From Adenanthera pavonina (Eukaryota; Streptophyta; Magnoliopsida; Fabales; Fabaceae), in NCBI GenBank assembly GCA_026686845.1, contig JAIVEN010000012.1, positions 29,142,501 to 29,206,500 of the forward strand: a stretch of 64,000 nucleotides of DNA, in the 5' to 3' direction. The position numbers and the translations under genes were made by a program. The notes under the pieces are model-generated. The model did no database searches, was not told where the DNA came from, and saw nothing but the letters and a program-made list of their open reading frames with translations. Below, piece by piece: positions 35,206-45,963 of the stretch. Positions within the stretch are counted from its first letter, which is position 1. Every line of letters begins with the position of its first letter.

Positions 35206-37881
35206 TCAACCACGAAATGGTGGCTGATTTTCAAACGGCAGTTTGATTGGTGTTGCATTACCATAGAACTCTTCCAAATTGTAAAATGCCCTCTGTTGGG
35301 GAAGAAATATGTGGACAACAACGTCACCTGTGATCAAGAGACAAGTTCAATGCTAACCTGGATCAGACTGTATACATATATATAGCTAGCATATATGTGC
35401 GTGTATATATGTGCACACACTAGATGTCAAGATCAGGATTCAAGACACCTAATCAGGACAGATTTGAGTCCTGTGAAGTTAAGAACCTGTGAAGTATTTC
35501 TAGAGAGAGAGAGGAGGGGGGAATAGGGAGAGGGAGAGGCTGTCTAACATATTAAGGACAGTACTATAGGTAAGTTAAGTTAGGAAGCAGTCAAAACACC
35601 TAATCCATGAGAGATTTTTGAGACCTGTGAAGTATTTCTAGAGAAAAGGGGGGGGCGGGGTGTTGTCTAACATATCGAGGACAGTACTATAGGTAAGTTA
35701 TGGTCCAGTACTCAAGTAGGCAAGTTAGGAAGCCGTGTCTATATTAAAGGTAGATTAGGAGGTGATGAAACCAACAATAACAACCACCATTCCGTCAGAG
35801 GCTGTTACTAGATATTTCATGTTGTTCTCTAGTAAATTAAGGACAACTACTTTAGACAAGTTCAGATCAAGTTAGGTGGTAGAGCCACAAAACTCCAATG
35901 CAAAAGTATATAGGACAGCTAAAAGCTTTGCCTCATAATGAATGGCAAAAATAGATTAGGAAGTCAACTTTTAGTTTTTCAATATATAATTATAGCATTG
36001 CCATTTGCAGGTCATGCTTTTATAATACAAAGTCACTTACCAAAGTCCAGTAGGGTCCATGAGTTGGGTTTTAAGTCTCCAGATGGAATTTTTCCATATT
36101 TCTTCTCTGCTAGATCTCTAATTCTGGATCTTAAGATGCATAAAAAACAAAATGAATACATTCAAGTTTTATATGTCCAATGAGAGAAATTCAAGTAATG
36201 CCAGCTAACCATAAAACAACCAACAATGAAGTCCATACCCTATAGCATCAATTTGAGGACGAGAAAATGCTGTAGCTATAATAAAAAACCGAGTCCAGTA
36301 TACTAGTGGCTTCACGAACAAGACCTTTATATCTGCTGCCTTAACCTCACTTGCAATCCTAGCCATTTCCACAGCAACTACATATACAGCAGTAACAATA
36401 ATAGGGCACTTGATCCAAAGAAATTTAATTTTCTATTTAGAGTGGACTAACATGAACAAAGAGACATGAAACAGGAATATGATGAAATTGTTGGACAGAA
36501 AAAAATATGAGGAATTTATTTTATAGGGAAAAAAAGATTCATATTGATGAAGTTTTCTTCAGAACTGAGTGAACAAAACGTGATCTTCCCATTACTTTCA
36601 TGCCTTTCAGCTTACTTATATCCTTTAAATAGTATTTTCGCCATATCTATAATTTAGAGCTACCAAAATGCTACATAGTAATGCTTGAATAACAACTTAA
36701 TAATAGACTTTCAAGTATCTCACAAATGTAATATATCACCCCTACGAGAATCTGGGAGAAAAAAATCTCCAGAAACTTAGAAGGAAACTTGATATCAGCC
36801 ATGACAACCTTAATAGGACAATTGTACAAATGTAAACACAGTAGGGTACACATTGTATCTACAGCAATTCAAATCATTGTTAATCAGCTTACATGAAAGG
36901 CTTTCAGCATCATCATCAACCTCTGCACTAACAGGTTTCTGGTCTTTTCTGCTAAATACCACTTTCCCGTGCTTATTAAATAATTCATCATACATCTCAT
37001 CAGTATCTTCCCTCACATCCTGCAAATAATATTGATTGTATTACTTATTTGCCCCTAATGGGGACCATCAATCCATTGAGAAAGCGGGGTCTCCATAGAC
37101 TAGCACTAGAAAGATACATCACTTGAAATTTGACTTGATGCATAATAAAGCATTCGGAATTTTAAATTCAACAAGAGAACAAATAACTATGACGACGAAA
37201 ACAATCCCAGAAGAAACCAGTAAGCCACTGACAGCATATTTTCAATATGGACAGTTGATATCCAGGTAGAAGCACATTGTTCATTATCTTGAACACTGGA
37301 ATACAATGAATACTGTCCCGAAGTCAACATCATTACCAAAGGAAAAAGACACCTTTGCTGAGAGCAAACCTCACTCTTTTTACGACACCTAAAATGAAAA
37401 CTGAAACCTAAATTCCCAGGAAAGCGGAAAACATTACTGTTTACAATGTTAGCTAACTTAAATAAGTAATCTATCCAACTTTTCAACTCGTAACAAAGAT
37501 TTGGGAGCAAAAATGTCTTGCCCCAGATTCTCACAATCTTCTCAAAAACCAAACATGACACTTGGCATTAAAAATTAACTAACATCATAACCATAAGGAA
37601 ACCCATCATTATACCGAGAAAAAGCTGTCCTCAGCTTCTTTGCCGTAAGCATATCTCAACTGCGAGTTTCTCTTCGTTAAAATTGGACTACTATTGCTGG
37701 GTATCCTCCAAAAACACTTGCGCTGTAAATGATGCCCCTTTCCATCAAAGAAGCTGAAAAGCTTCCTGGTTTTTAGACAAGACGTGGATTCAGCATGGAC
37801 CAGTTGCCGGATTTCGACGGAAAACCTCGCAGCAACGCCGGCATCTGCGCCGGCCACTGATAGCAGAGTTGATGCTACCAT
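35206..37881 (-). CDS. Chloroplast Iojap protein (RsfS family)
   Basis: Five exons on the minus strand, fitting by phase: 37615-37881, 36893-37019, 36239-36377, 36041-36129 and 35206-35327. They give 247 residues. The N-terminal ~90 residues are rich in Ser, Ala and basic residues with few acids and look like a chloroplast transit peptide. The rest is the RsfS/Iojap domain: DVREDTDEMYDELFNKHGKV, DDDAESLSF, DIKVLFVKPLVYWTRFFII, SRPQIDAIGSRIRDLAEKKYG, then SWTLLDFGDVVVHIFLP and RAFYNLEEFYGNA. Bacterial RsfS binds ribosomal protein uL14 and blocks subunit joining. The plastid form is required for plastid ribosome assembly; loss gives pale or striped leaves. The Arabidopsis counterpart, from memory, is At3g12930 (DG238). 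Intron 4 carries a tandem duplication. Confidence 0.92.
35440..35740. repeat. Two-copy ~145-bp tandem repeat in Iojap intron 4
   Basis: 'cctgtgaagtatttctagag', 'gtctaacatat' and 'aggacagtactataggtaag' each occur twice in the same order, about 150 bases apart. Each unit contains its own purine-rich G/A tract. Confidence 0.7.
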
Positions 37882-38111
37882 GGTGCCGCTGGCAAGAAAG
37901 AGTGAAGCGGCAAGAGATATTTATGAAAAAAAAAAAGATGAGAGAAGAGGATAAAGAACACAAATTTTTTTCCTTTACGGAAAAAATGAGCGACTGCTAA
38001 CGTGCATTAACGTCGTTCGTTGTGTCGCGATGTGGGTAACGTTATAAATATCCTGATTTATATGACCTTGTTTTTTTTTTTATATGAGATGAGAGAAGAG
38101 GCAAAATTTTT

Positions 38112-38205
38112 TATGGGCCTCACGTTTCGACCCGTTTTGCTTTCCCTATGGGCCTAATCATCCAACAGAAGCCCGGAAATAGTGTATTTATAGTTCTTTT
38201 TTTTT
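38112..38205 (-). promoter_or_regulatory. Iojap upstream segment with site II motifs
   Basis: Two TGGGCC motifs (38114-38119 and 38149-38154) lie 230-275 bases upstream of the Iojap start codon. Site II motifs are common in promoters of plastid and translation genes. The whole segment recurs at 43801-43890. Confidence 0.45.
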
Positions 38206-38209
38206 ATAT

Positions 38210-39620
38210 ATATATTTATACTTCACTTTCCTTCTGTGAGAAAATTCCTAAATTAACTTCTTTATATGCAGTACGGTATCCTGGCAAGATATATACACAC
38301 TATTAACTCTGTGATATTACAATAGAAAAAAATATTTCATTGTATAAAAAATAAGATATATAATCAGTATAAAATATAAAATCTATATAATATCAAAACT
38401 CATTCTCCATGTAATAATATTATTATTTTGATAGTGGCCAAAATATGTTATTATTTAATAATTTTTTTATTTTTTTAGAGCATTAAAGATAGTTTAATTT
38501 ACAAAATTATTTTTATTTAACTTTTTAAAATTTTATTCTATGAACAAGGCTTAAGAATATGTGATAGACAATTCTATCAAAAATAAAGAATATGTGATAG
38601 ACAAAAATGTAAATATATATATAGAATTTATATTTGATCTTTATATCTGTATCCAAAAGAAATATATTTGATCTTTATATCTGTAATATATTTTCTTTCT
38701 ACCTTCTTTAGGAATATTTACTATCTACATTTATAATTAAGAAAATTACATGGCCTAATCAATTTTTTATTGTTGGCAAAAAACAATTTTTAGATGAATT
38801 TCGAAAATCTTATTAAGCCTCTCAACTCACACTGATCGATCACATAAGTGTAATGATAGGAGTTTTCTCCATTCAGATGACTTTAATTAATATATATAAT
38901 ATAAAATTTATAATAAGCTTTATTATTTTATAAGTCATAAATAATCTCAAATTTTATACAATGTATTTTGGTAAAAGAAAATACAATGTATAAAAAACAT
39001 GTTTAATTTAAATTTGAAATATCTAAAAGTATAAATAACTAACCCAAAAAAACCATTATAATATTTTTTATAAGATTTTATTAATGATAATTTTTGTCAT
39101 CGTGAATATTTGTAATTTTTAAAATGTTTTTAAATAATTTCAATAAAAAATGTTCTTAATAAAACTAAATACATTTCTGTGCAAATTTGAGAAATGAATC
39201 TTATTAATTGCTTGATTCATTATAAATCTTATATTTTACGTTGAATGAATTAATATTGATATTATATCAAATATTGATTTTTTTTTCTAAAGATTTTGTT
39301 TACGATTTTTGTTAAGTTTATATTATGTACTCCCTCCAGTTTATATTTTAAGGTGTAAAACTCATTTTCATATTCATTGAGGAAGTTATAAAAATATCTT
39401 TAAACATATTAAAAATTTAAATTGATCATTATTTATTAAAAAAATATTAAAATAATTAAATCAAACAATTCTCTTTGAGCTTTATAAGTGTAGGAGAGAG
39501 TAAAATAACCCCTCACATAATTAAATATAATAAAAATAAAATTATTTATTTAAATCCCTATACTATATATTAAGAATGGAAAAGAATGGGTAAAAGCGAA
39601 TTAATTTTCTAAGAATTAGA
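38210..39620. other. AT-rich intergenic DNA
   Basis: No gene seen. A short duplication of 'gatctttatatctgta' occurs at about 38637-38652 and 38670-38685. A decayed MITE is listed separately. Confidence 0.45.
39330..39500. mobile_element. Decayed Stowaway-like MITE
   Basis: Left end 'ctccctccagtttatatttt' and right end 'tgtaggagagag' are imperfect inverse copies flanked by TA (39328-39329 and 39501-39502). The interior word 'aacatattaaaaatttaaat' is typical of this AT-rich family. Confidence 0.45.
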
Positions 39621-39626
39621 CCTGAA

Positions 39627-39634
39627 AAACCCTA
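39627..39634 (+). promoter_or_regulatory. Telo-box upstream of eL27
   Basis: AAACCCTA lies about 90 bases before the eL27 start codon. Telo-boxes are characteristic of plant ribosomal protein promoters, so this copy carries its own promoter and is less likely to be a processed retrocopy. Confidence 0.45.
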
Positions 39635-39720
39635 CGTTTAAGTTTAACGGCATCATCAGCTCACAAAAGCAGAGAGAGGACAGGACCGGACAGGCAAGTG
39701 AACAAACAAGCGTGGAAGAA

Positions 39721-40126
39721 ATGGTGAAGTTCCTACGACCAAACAAGGCGGTGATCGTCCTGCAGGGCCGTTTCGCCGGACGGAAGGCTGTCATCGTCCG
39801 AAACTTCGACGACGGCACTCGCGACCGTCCTTACGGCCACTGCCTCGTCGCCGGCATTTCCAAGTACCCCCAGAAAGTCATACGCAAGGACTCCGCTAAG
39901 AAATGCGCAAAGAATTCCCATGTCAAGGCCTTCATCAAGGTTGTTAACTACAGCCACCTCATGCCCACTTGCTACTCTCGACGTCGATCTCAAGGACGCC
40001 GTCTCCCTCGATGTGCTTCAATCGCGGGACAAGAAGGTCGCGGCGGCCAAGGAGATCAAGAGAAGGTTCGAGGAGAGGTTCAAGACCGGGAAGAATACGT
40101 GGTTCTTTTTTAAGCTTAGGCTTTAG
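39721..40126 (+). pseudogene. RPL27: Ribosomal protein eL27 (60S L27), frameshifted
   Basis: An uninterrupted 406-base coding stretch whose two halves are in different frames. The first half begins MVKFLRPNKAVIVLQGRFAG and runs to NYSHLMPTCY. The second runs from LDVDLKDAVSLDVL to FERFKTGKN-like sequence and KLRL with a stop at 40124-40126. Full-length plant eL27 is 135 residues (408 bases with stop), so exactly two bases are missing, next to 39975-39977. Other losses point the same way: MPTCY where MPTRY is expected and KNSHVKAF where KKSRVKAF is expected, both CpG-to-TpG/CpA type changes. The codon use is still GC-rich like a working ribosomal protein gene. It is most likely a recently inactivated paralogue; a sequencing error cannot be excluded. 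Confidence 0.85.
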
Positions 40127-40129
40127 ATT

Positions 40130-40840
40130 GGGTTTTCATCGGCCCTGTTTTATTTGTCATTGATCATTTTGGTTGCTTTTGCTTAAGATTACTACAGTTT
40201 AATGTATTAATTGGTGGATCTTTGTATTGTTATCGGTGTTAAATTTTGGCTTCATTTATTAATGATTATAATGAATGGATATATGTTTTGCATTATATTC
40301 TTCGGCAATTGATTGGTGGGTTTAGCTATGGTTGGTGTTTTAAAAAGCATCCCGGTCTGTGAAATGCTTTTTCTGAGCTTAGAGGTTTTAGATTGGGATC
40401 AATAATTTTTTTTATTTGGCAGAACTTGCTTCAAATTTCATTATTTGTTCATCCACGAATTCCATGTAGGTAGGCACATTGTACTCCGAGCTAAGCTCTC
40501 TGACATTGAAATGCTTTCTTCTAAGCGACAGACATGATGATGAATCAGAGTGGAGGATTATATCGAACCCAATCATAGTGATAATGATATCATATGAATA
40601 TAATGTTAATTACTTAGGTGCCTAGGTAGGAGGTTGCATTACACTTCAACGCTTTATAATTGAAAACATCACACGTCCAAATTAATACAGACACTGCTAC
40701 ATTATAACGAAGAACAAATACAATAGACACGAGTAGAAATTAAGTATGCAAGTGATATAATCTAACGATAGCACCAACACATATGCCATTACCATATAGA
40801 TTGTACCTAAGATAATGATAGCTGCCAAGAAAGCTAGACA
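40130..40840. other. Intergenic between eL27 and peroxidase
   Basis: No gene recognised. The two loci converge here, so the stretch should hold both 3' untranslated regions. Confidence 0.45.
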
Positions 40841-40844
40841 TGTA

Positions 40845-42363
40845 CTAATTAACAGTTCGACAGTTCCTACGAATCTCGCCATGGGGCGATCCCATTATGC
40901 TTCCCATTCTAAGCATCGAGTTCTTGAAGTCCTCAAAGAAAGTATAGGGATCTTCCGCGTAGGTTTGGACAATCTGTCGCGTCTGATCATTGTTCCCATT
41001 CACAAGAACCTGGTCCGACAGAAGCAAGCCTTCCCCAGAGAGCAGATTAACAAAGTACTGGTTGTCGAACGTGGCCGGCGTGACCAGGTCCAGATGTGCC
41101 ACTGTGTTGCCATTGTTGCCGCCTCCTGATGAGCATAGCTGTTGCAGAGATGAAATGAAGTCCAGATTAACATTTGCGCTACTGCTGCTACTGCTTTGTA
41201 GACGAGAGCTGAATGTTCTGCACCGAGCTTTTCCTATTGTATGCGCTCCTGCCGGAAAACACAAAAACACATGTTCTTTCATGTTTCTAGTTGATGAAGC
41301 TGGCAATCTTATCATGTCATGTTTTGTTTCCACTCAGGTGTGTGTTAAATACACATATCAGTAATCAGACATGTTATATTTGTGTTTGATATTTGAGTAT
41401 TAGATGGATTTGTTGACCAATGTGGCAGCAAGTCCAAGTAGTATTAATATCACATCTTAACTCAAAATTGTGTAGTTTTAGGTTTACAGGACACTTGACT
41501 GTAATAAAAAGAAAAGTATACCAGAGAGGGCAACCATGTCGCGGAGTGTGAGACCCACGTTCTGGAACTTGTTGATGAGGATATCAACAGTGGAGTTGGG
41601 AGCAGGAATGTTGTTGTTTGCTGCTTGCTTATTGGCGCTCAAGCTGTCTTTCCTTCCCATTTGGACTTCCCAACTTGGACCTCCTGACTGTGACATGTAC
41701 GAGGTAATGCTATAAATTCTTAGATTGGGAAGATAATAAATGTAAACTTGTCGGATGTAAATCTCACTGAAAAGCTTAACTAACATGTTATTGTGAGATT
41801 GGTTTATTTATTTAGAATTATTGGTGAAGATAAAGCAGAAAAATGACAGACCAGAACAACAGAATCTCGAGCTGCAATTGCTAGAATGTCAGCACAAGAT
41901 ACGGTTTCTGGGCAGACTGTTTCCAGTTCAGATTTGATGGCATCGATCACTTCAAAGCCTCTCAGTGAATTCAAGTTTGGAATCGCAGTTTTCTCACCAA
42001 CGAAGCCCTTTGTGTCATCCAACAGCACCGAAGCATCACACCCCTTCAAGAAAAACAATAATTGGTGAGTATTGATGCAGAAGTGAAAAAAAGGAAAGAA
42101 AGAAGAGAAAGACTTGCATTGACGAAGCAATCATGGAAGTGAAGACGAAGGAGTGAGGCTGCCATTCTGGAGTCCTGAAAGACAGCTTTCCCCACCCAAG
42201 AGAAGATGATGGACTCTGCTTCTGGGCAACTATTCTGATATACATCATTCCCTAATGGACATTCACTATCACCATAGCCTTCGTCCAAGTTGGTTGTGGA
42301 GGCTGCAAGTGCTGAAGAAGCCAGCTTCAAAATCACCAGGCATAACACCAACTGTTTCGCCAT
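40845..42363 (-). CDS. PER40: Class III peroxidase, PER40-like
   Basis: Four exons on the minus strand: 42118-42363, 41852-42043, 41522-41687 and 40845-41248, giving 335 residues. A signal peptide (MAKQLVLCLVILKLASSALA) sends it to the secretory pathway and cell wall. Catalytic parts are present: Arg73, Phe76 and distal His77 in RLHFHDCF, proximal heme-ligand His204 in SGAHTIG, GCDASVLLDD for distal calcium, and LVTPATFDNQYFVNLLSGEGLL. The eight conserved cysteines appear to be in place. The enzyme oxidises phenolics with hydrogen peroxide in wall cross-linking, suberin or defence. The sequence around ETVCPETVSC and the C-terminus EIRRNC best fits the PER40 subgroup. Intron 1 uses a GC donor (aat|gcaagt), then a normal AG. 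The four-exon layout is the ancestral one for the family. Confidence 0.93.
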
Positions 42364-42426
42364 TCTTTCTCTGGTTTTCTTCAAGGGATTGTTTGTCGAG
42401 TTGGTAAGCTTTCCAGGTTCCTCTTC

Positions 42427-42434
42427 TATATATA
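42427..42434 (-). promoter_or_regulatory. TATA box of the peroxidase gene
   Basis: TATATATA in 'ctctatatatagaagag' (minus strand), 64-71 bases before the start codon. The surrounding ~100 bases are repeated at 43957-44062. Confidence 0.6.
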
Positions 42435-42529
42435 GAGAGAAATGGTGCTGACATTGTTAGAAGACTGAGTCAAGCATGGGAAGTGGTCTTTGTACTTGAA
42501 GTTAGTAACCTAATGCATGTGATTTGAGA

Positions 42530-43500
42530 TTCCTTTCAGGTTCTTCCATTTCTGTTTTGGAACAGTAAGTGGGAGTAAGTGAGTTATTACCTCATCACAT
42601 TGTTATATATATAAGTAGGATACATTCAACTTTTCATGAAGTATGCTACAACCACTCACTATGTGAATGTGATTGTTTTTAATATCAAATTCAAAATGAA
42701 GTTTGAGGTTACAATTCCATTTTCTCTTTTTGGAACAGTAAGTGGGAAGGAGTGAATGAGTTATTACGTCATTGTTATATATATATATATATATATAAGC
42801 AGGATAAATATGCTACAGTCACTCACTATGTGAATGTGTAATCTTTTTTAAACAAATTCAAAATGAAGCTCTAGGTTACAATGAGCATATGCCTGACTTG
42901 GAATGATTAAAGCATCCTAGTTTACCTTCCAATGTGAACTCTTTCCGCAGCGCTTTCCATTTCTAGAAGATGGTTTCTTTTCTTTTCTTTTTTTCTGGTT
43001 CATTAATATTTGATAAATATACGTTTACTATATTATTCGTGAATTTATGTTAATACTTTATAGTAGGGGGGAAAAAAGTATCTTATATCACCTAATTCCA
43101 ACCAAGCTCTTCTTTTGGACCTCATTCAAAAAAACCTCCCTCATTTTTTTCCGCCACAACCTCTCTCATTTTAGCATGTTAGATGCTACAAGTAAGATGT
43201 TCTTTCGGACCATCTAACTTTGTTTTTTCTCTTTGGTCTTGAGGGATATATCTCTCGTTTATCTATCTTACAGTAGTTTACTTTGAACTATTACACGCCC
43301 TCACATCATTTTACAAAACTAAACTAATGCCTTTGGATCGATGACGCTAGCAAACTGAGGTAAAAAGAAGCCAACTCAAAGGTTAGAGTTCCTATATTAT
43401 CATCATCAATATATTTCATTTTCCCTTCTCAATTTGTGGCATATGTTAATGTCTGAGAAAAAAAATGAAACCAAAAATACAATTTTCCCTTGTTGGGGGA
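42530..43500. repeat. Peroxidase 5' flank, duplicated segment A
   Basis: Contains an internal two-copy repeat. 'ggaacagtaagtggga', 'gagttatta', 'gtaggatacattcaact'/'gcaggataaa' and 'actcactatgtgaatgtg' occur at about 42555-42705 and 42728-42895. From 42905 to 43500 it continues with sequence found again at 47331-49505. It is the uninterrupted version of the rearranged copy B. Confidence 0.75.
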
Positions 43501-43574
43501 TAACGAATGCGAGGTAAATGAAATATACTGATATATATACACATACATGACCTTTTTTTTGTGAACTACATGTC

Positions 43575-43606
43575 TTCATTTTTATTTATTTATTTATTTA
43601 TTTATT
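43575..43606. repeat. (TTTA)n microsatellite
   Basis: About seven tandem TTTA units followed by a T run. Confidence 0.8.
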
Positions 43607-43800
43607 TTTTTGCTAAGAAGAAATTTTGAAGAGGAAGGCACTCCCATTTCCTGGTAAGATTCAAAATTCTAGTAGCTAGGAGCCACTTTGTACCTTCAAC
43701 GGCCCACTCAGAACCCTGACACCTTGAGCCTTAGAAGTAGACTAGCTCCCAACCAGAGTACTAGGTACCATACCAACTAAGTGGGGTTTGCGTGATGATA

Positions 43801-43895
43801 TATGGGCCTCACATTTTGGCCCGTTTCACTTTCCCAGCTGGCCTAATCATCGAACACAGGCCCGTGAATAGTTTATTTACTTCTATTTCTTTTGT
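43801..43895. repeat. Copy of the Iojap promoter segment
   Basis: Matches 38112-38205 in the same orientation, with 'tatgggcctcac', 'cccgttt', 'ctttccc', 'ggcctaatcat' and 'gcccg' in order. It retains one TGGGCC motif. It sits between the two copies of the peroxidase promoter. Confidence 0.6.
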
Positions 43896-43956
43896 TGAGA
43901 AGATTACTACACATAACAGATGGCATTAACTGCTTCTCTATTCTTACGGGTAGAAA

Positions 43957-44062
43957 CTGTGGTTTTCTTTAAGGGTTAGGATGTTGAGCTGGTAAGCTTC
44001 AAGGTTCCTCTTCTATATATAGAGAAATGGTGCTGACATTGTTAGAAGACTGAGTCAAGTCA
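43957..44062 (-). promoter_or_regulatory. Duplicate of the peroxidase core promoter, no gene attached
   Basis: Almost identical to 42374-42475: 'ggttcctcttctatatatag', 'aatggtgctgacattgttag' and 'aagactgagtcaag' recur in order, including the TATA box. The sequence following it on the minus strand does not encode a peroxidase, so the duplicate stops near the original 5' untranslated region. Confidence 0.65.
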
Positions 44063-44074
44063 AGCATAGAAAGC

Positions 44075-45060
44075 AGTATTTGTGATGATATGGCAAACAG
44101 AAAATATACATGGAAGCCACATGGGATTTAAGTGCCCCAGTCAACCCTCCACCTCAGACTTTTGCACACTTAAGCAAACATTATTGAAGGTGCTCGTTGG
44201 TCTGCACAACTGAACGAACGGAAGCTGCAGACGAGGACGCCAGATGCAGACGAACACTGGGGGTGGTCACGACGGAGCACTCTTGGAACAAGAAGAAATA
44301 TTGAAGGCGCTCAAGCAAGATTCAGGGAAACATCACGTCTGAGGATTTTCAGAGACAAGGTGCATTTGATGCATTATTTTCTCCTATTACACACACACAT
44401 ATTTATGTATATATCTTCAATAGTAAAATAAAGGTTCACTTTCTAAATGCATGTTGGAATTGGAATTTCAGACAGGTCCATAGATATCACATTAATGCTT
44501 TATTCAAGAAAGTGGATGGCAGGCAAAGAGGGGAGATTATACGCCCCTATCTTCGATTACAAAGGTGGCAGCAGGACTCCACTCACAATATATATTTGTT
44601 ATATATTTCCTCTTGTAATGTTTTATGATTAGCTTTCATTTCATGAAAATAGGCTTAGACTTTTTAGGGCAAGAAACAAGAAGGAATATTGTGCGTCTGT
44701 GCGTGTTTGTGTGTGTGTGTGTGTATGTGTAAATGTCTATAGCATGCATGTCTATAATGATTTTTTTTTTCGCTATCACAAAGACCAAGATCGATTGATG
44801 CGTTAGATTTTGATTATTTGGAAGGGATGCTTTTGATGCTCCAAGAAGTCATTAATAATTAGAGATCTTTCTTCCCACTGTGATGATCATCCCAAGATAA
44901 TTTTGGTACTAGTTCACCATAGCATCCTATAGTGCATCAAAGTTGCCAAAAACAATGAATCAGAATACACACATCCACAGTCGTTCATTTTTAAGTTTTA
45001 AAAGCTGCTCTTATAAAACTCATTGATTTGCCTGCAATGATACTCTGTTTTAGTTGAGAC
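44075..45060. other. Insertion between the promoter copy and flank copy B
   Basis: Sequence without a counterpart in the unduplicated flank. It includes a (GT)n tract at about 44706-44725. No intact gene is recognised. Confidence 0.4.
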
Positions 45061-45490
45061 ATGCAGAGTACATCAATTTAGAAATAAAAACTTTAAAGCT
45101 TGAAGAGATTCTTCGAAAAGAAGAGAATAAGCTGCAAGATGCGTTGCCGAATGCTGTTGGCACTTCACTTTGTGTTGGTGCTACAATATATGCTTTCAAA
45201 TTTACGATGTAATGGCTATAGGAAAACAAAGCCATTGGAGAGATTATGGGTCACGTCGTATCAGAAGCCTGCAGAATGGAACGACCCAAGCTAAAGTCAG
45301 TGGCAATTCAAAGTGGATTTCTTCAGAACTAAAGTCAAGAGTATTCGCAGGATGCAGCCATCCCCGCCGACAACTGGTATCCGGCACCATTGTTGTCAGA
45401 TTTCCCAGCGACACTAGAACTAGCCGTCGACATGGATCCTTTTGGTACTGTAGAAACTCATCCTTCGAAGCAAACTGATCTGAAGAGTGC
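45052..45490 (+). pseudogene. Possible homeobox-leucine-zipper gene relic
   Basis: After a plausible acceptor ('ctgttttag', 45043-45053) a frame reads LRHAEYINLEIKTLKLEEIL followed by RKEENKLQDALPNAV. It has leucines at heptad spacing like the zipper of HD-Zip class IV proteins. It stops at TAA at 45210-45212. A further open stretch, ending PAPLLSDFPATLELAVDMDP, follows about 150 bases on, in pieces broken by stops. The homeodomain and START domain are not seen. The assignment rests on zipper-like spacing only and is weak. Confidence 0.3.
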
Positions 45491-45963
45491 ATGAATCAGA
45501 TATGGTAAAGGGAGTTGAGTTCAACTTTGCAAACACATCGTGTATTCCACCCCATCCCCGCATACCAGCAACATACTCAGTTTCCCTAGCGGGACAAATA
45601 AGGGACTATTTTCTAAACTATGAATAGCGTAGGGATTAACTTACCCAACGGCATGTAAAAAAAAATTAAAGCATGACGACCAATTTAAAAATTGGTCTAA
45701 AGTATAAGGACCAAATGATTAATTTTTTTTTAAATATCATATAAATTATAATTCCATTTTCTATATTGGAGCAGCAAGAGGGGGTGGATGAGTTGTTACG
45801 TCACTGTTATATATAAGTAGGATACATTCAACTTTTTGTCAAGTATGCTACAGTCACTTAGTATGTGAATGTGATTTTTTTTTTTAAAAACATGTCACAT
45901 TCAAAATGTAGTTTGAGATTATAATGAGCATACCTGTCTAGGAATGATGAAGACGTCCTAGTT

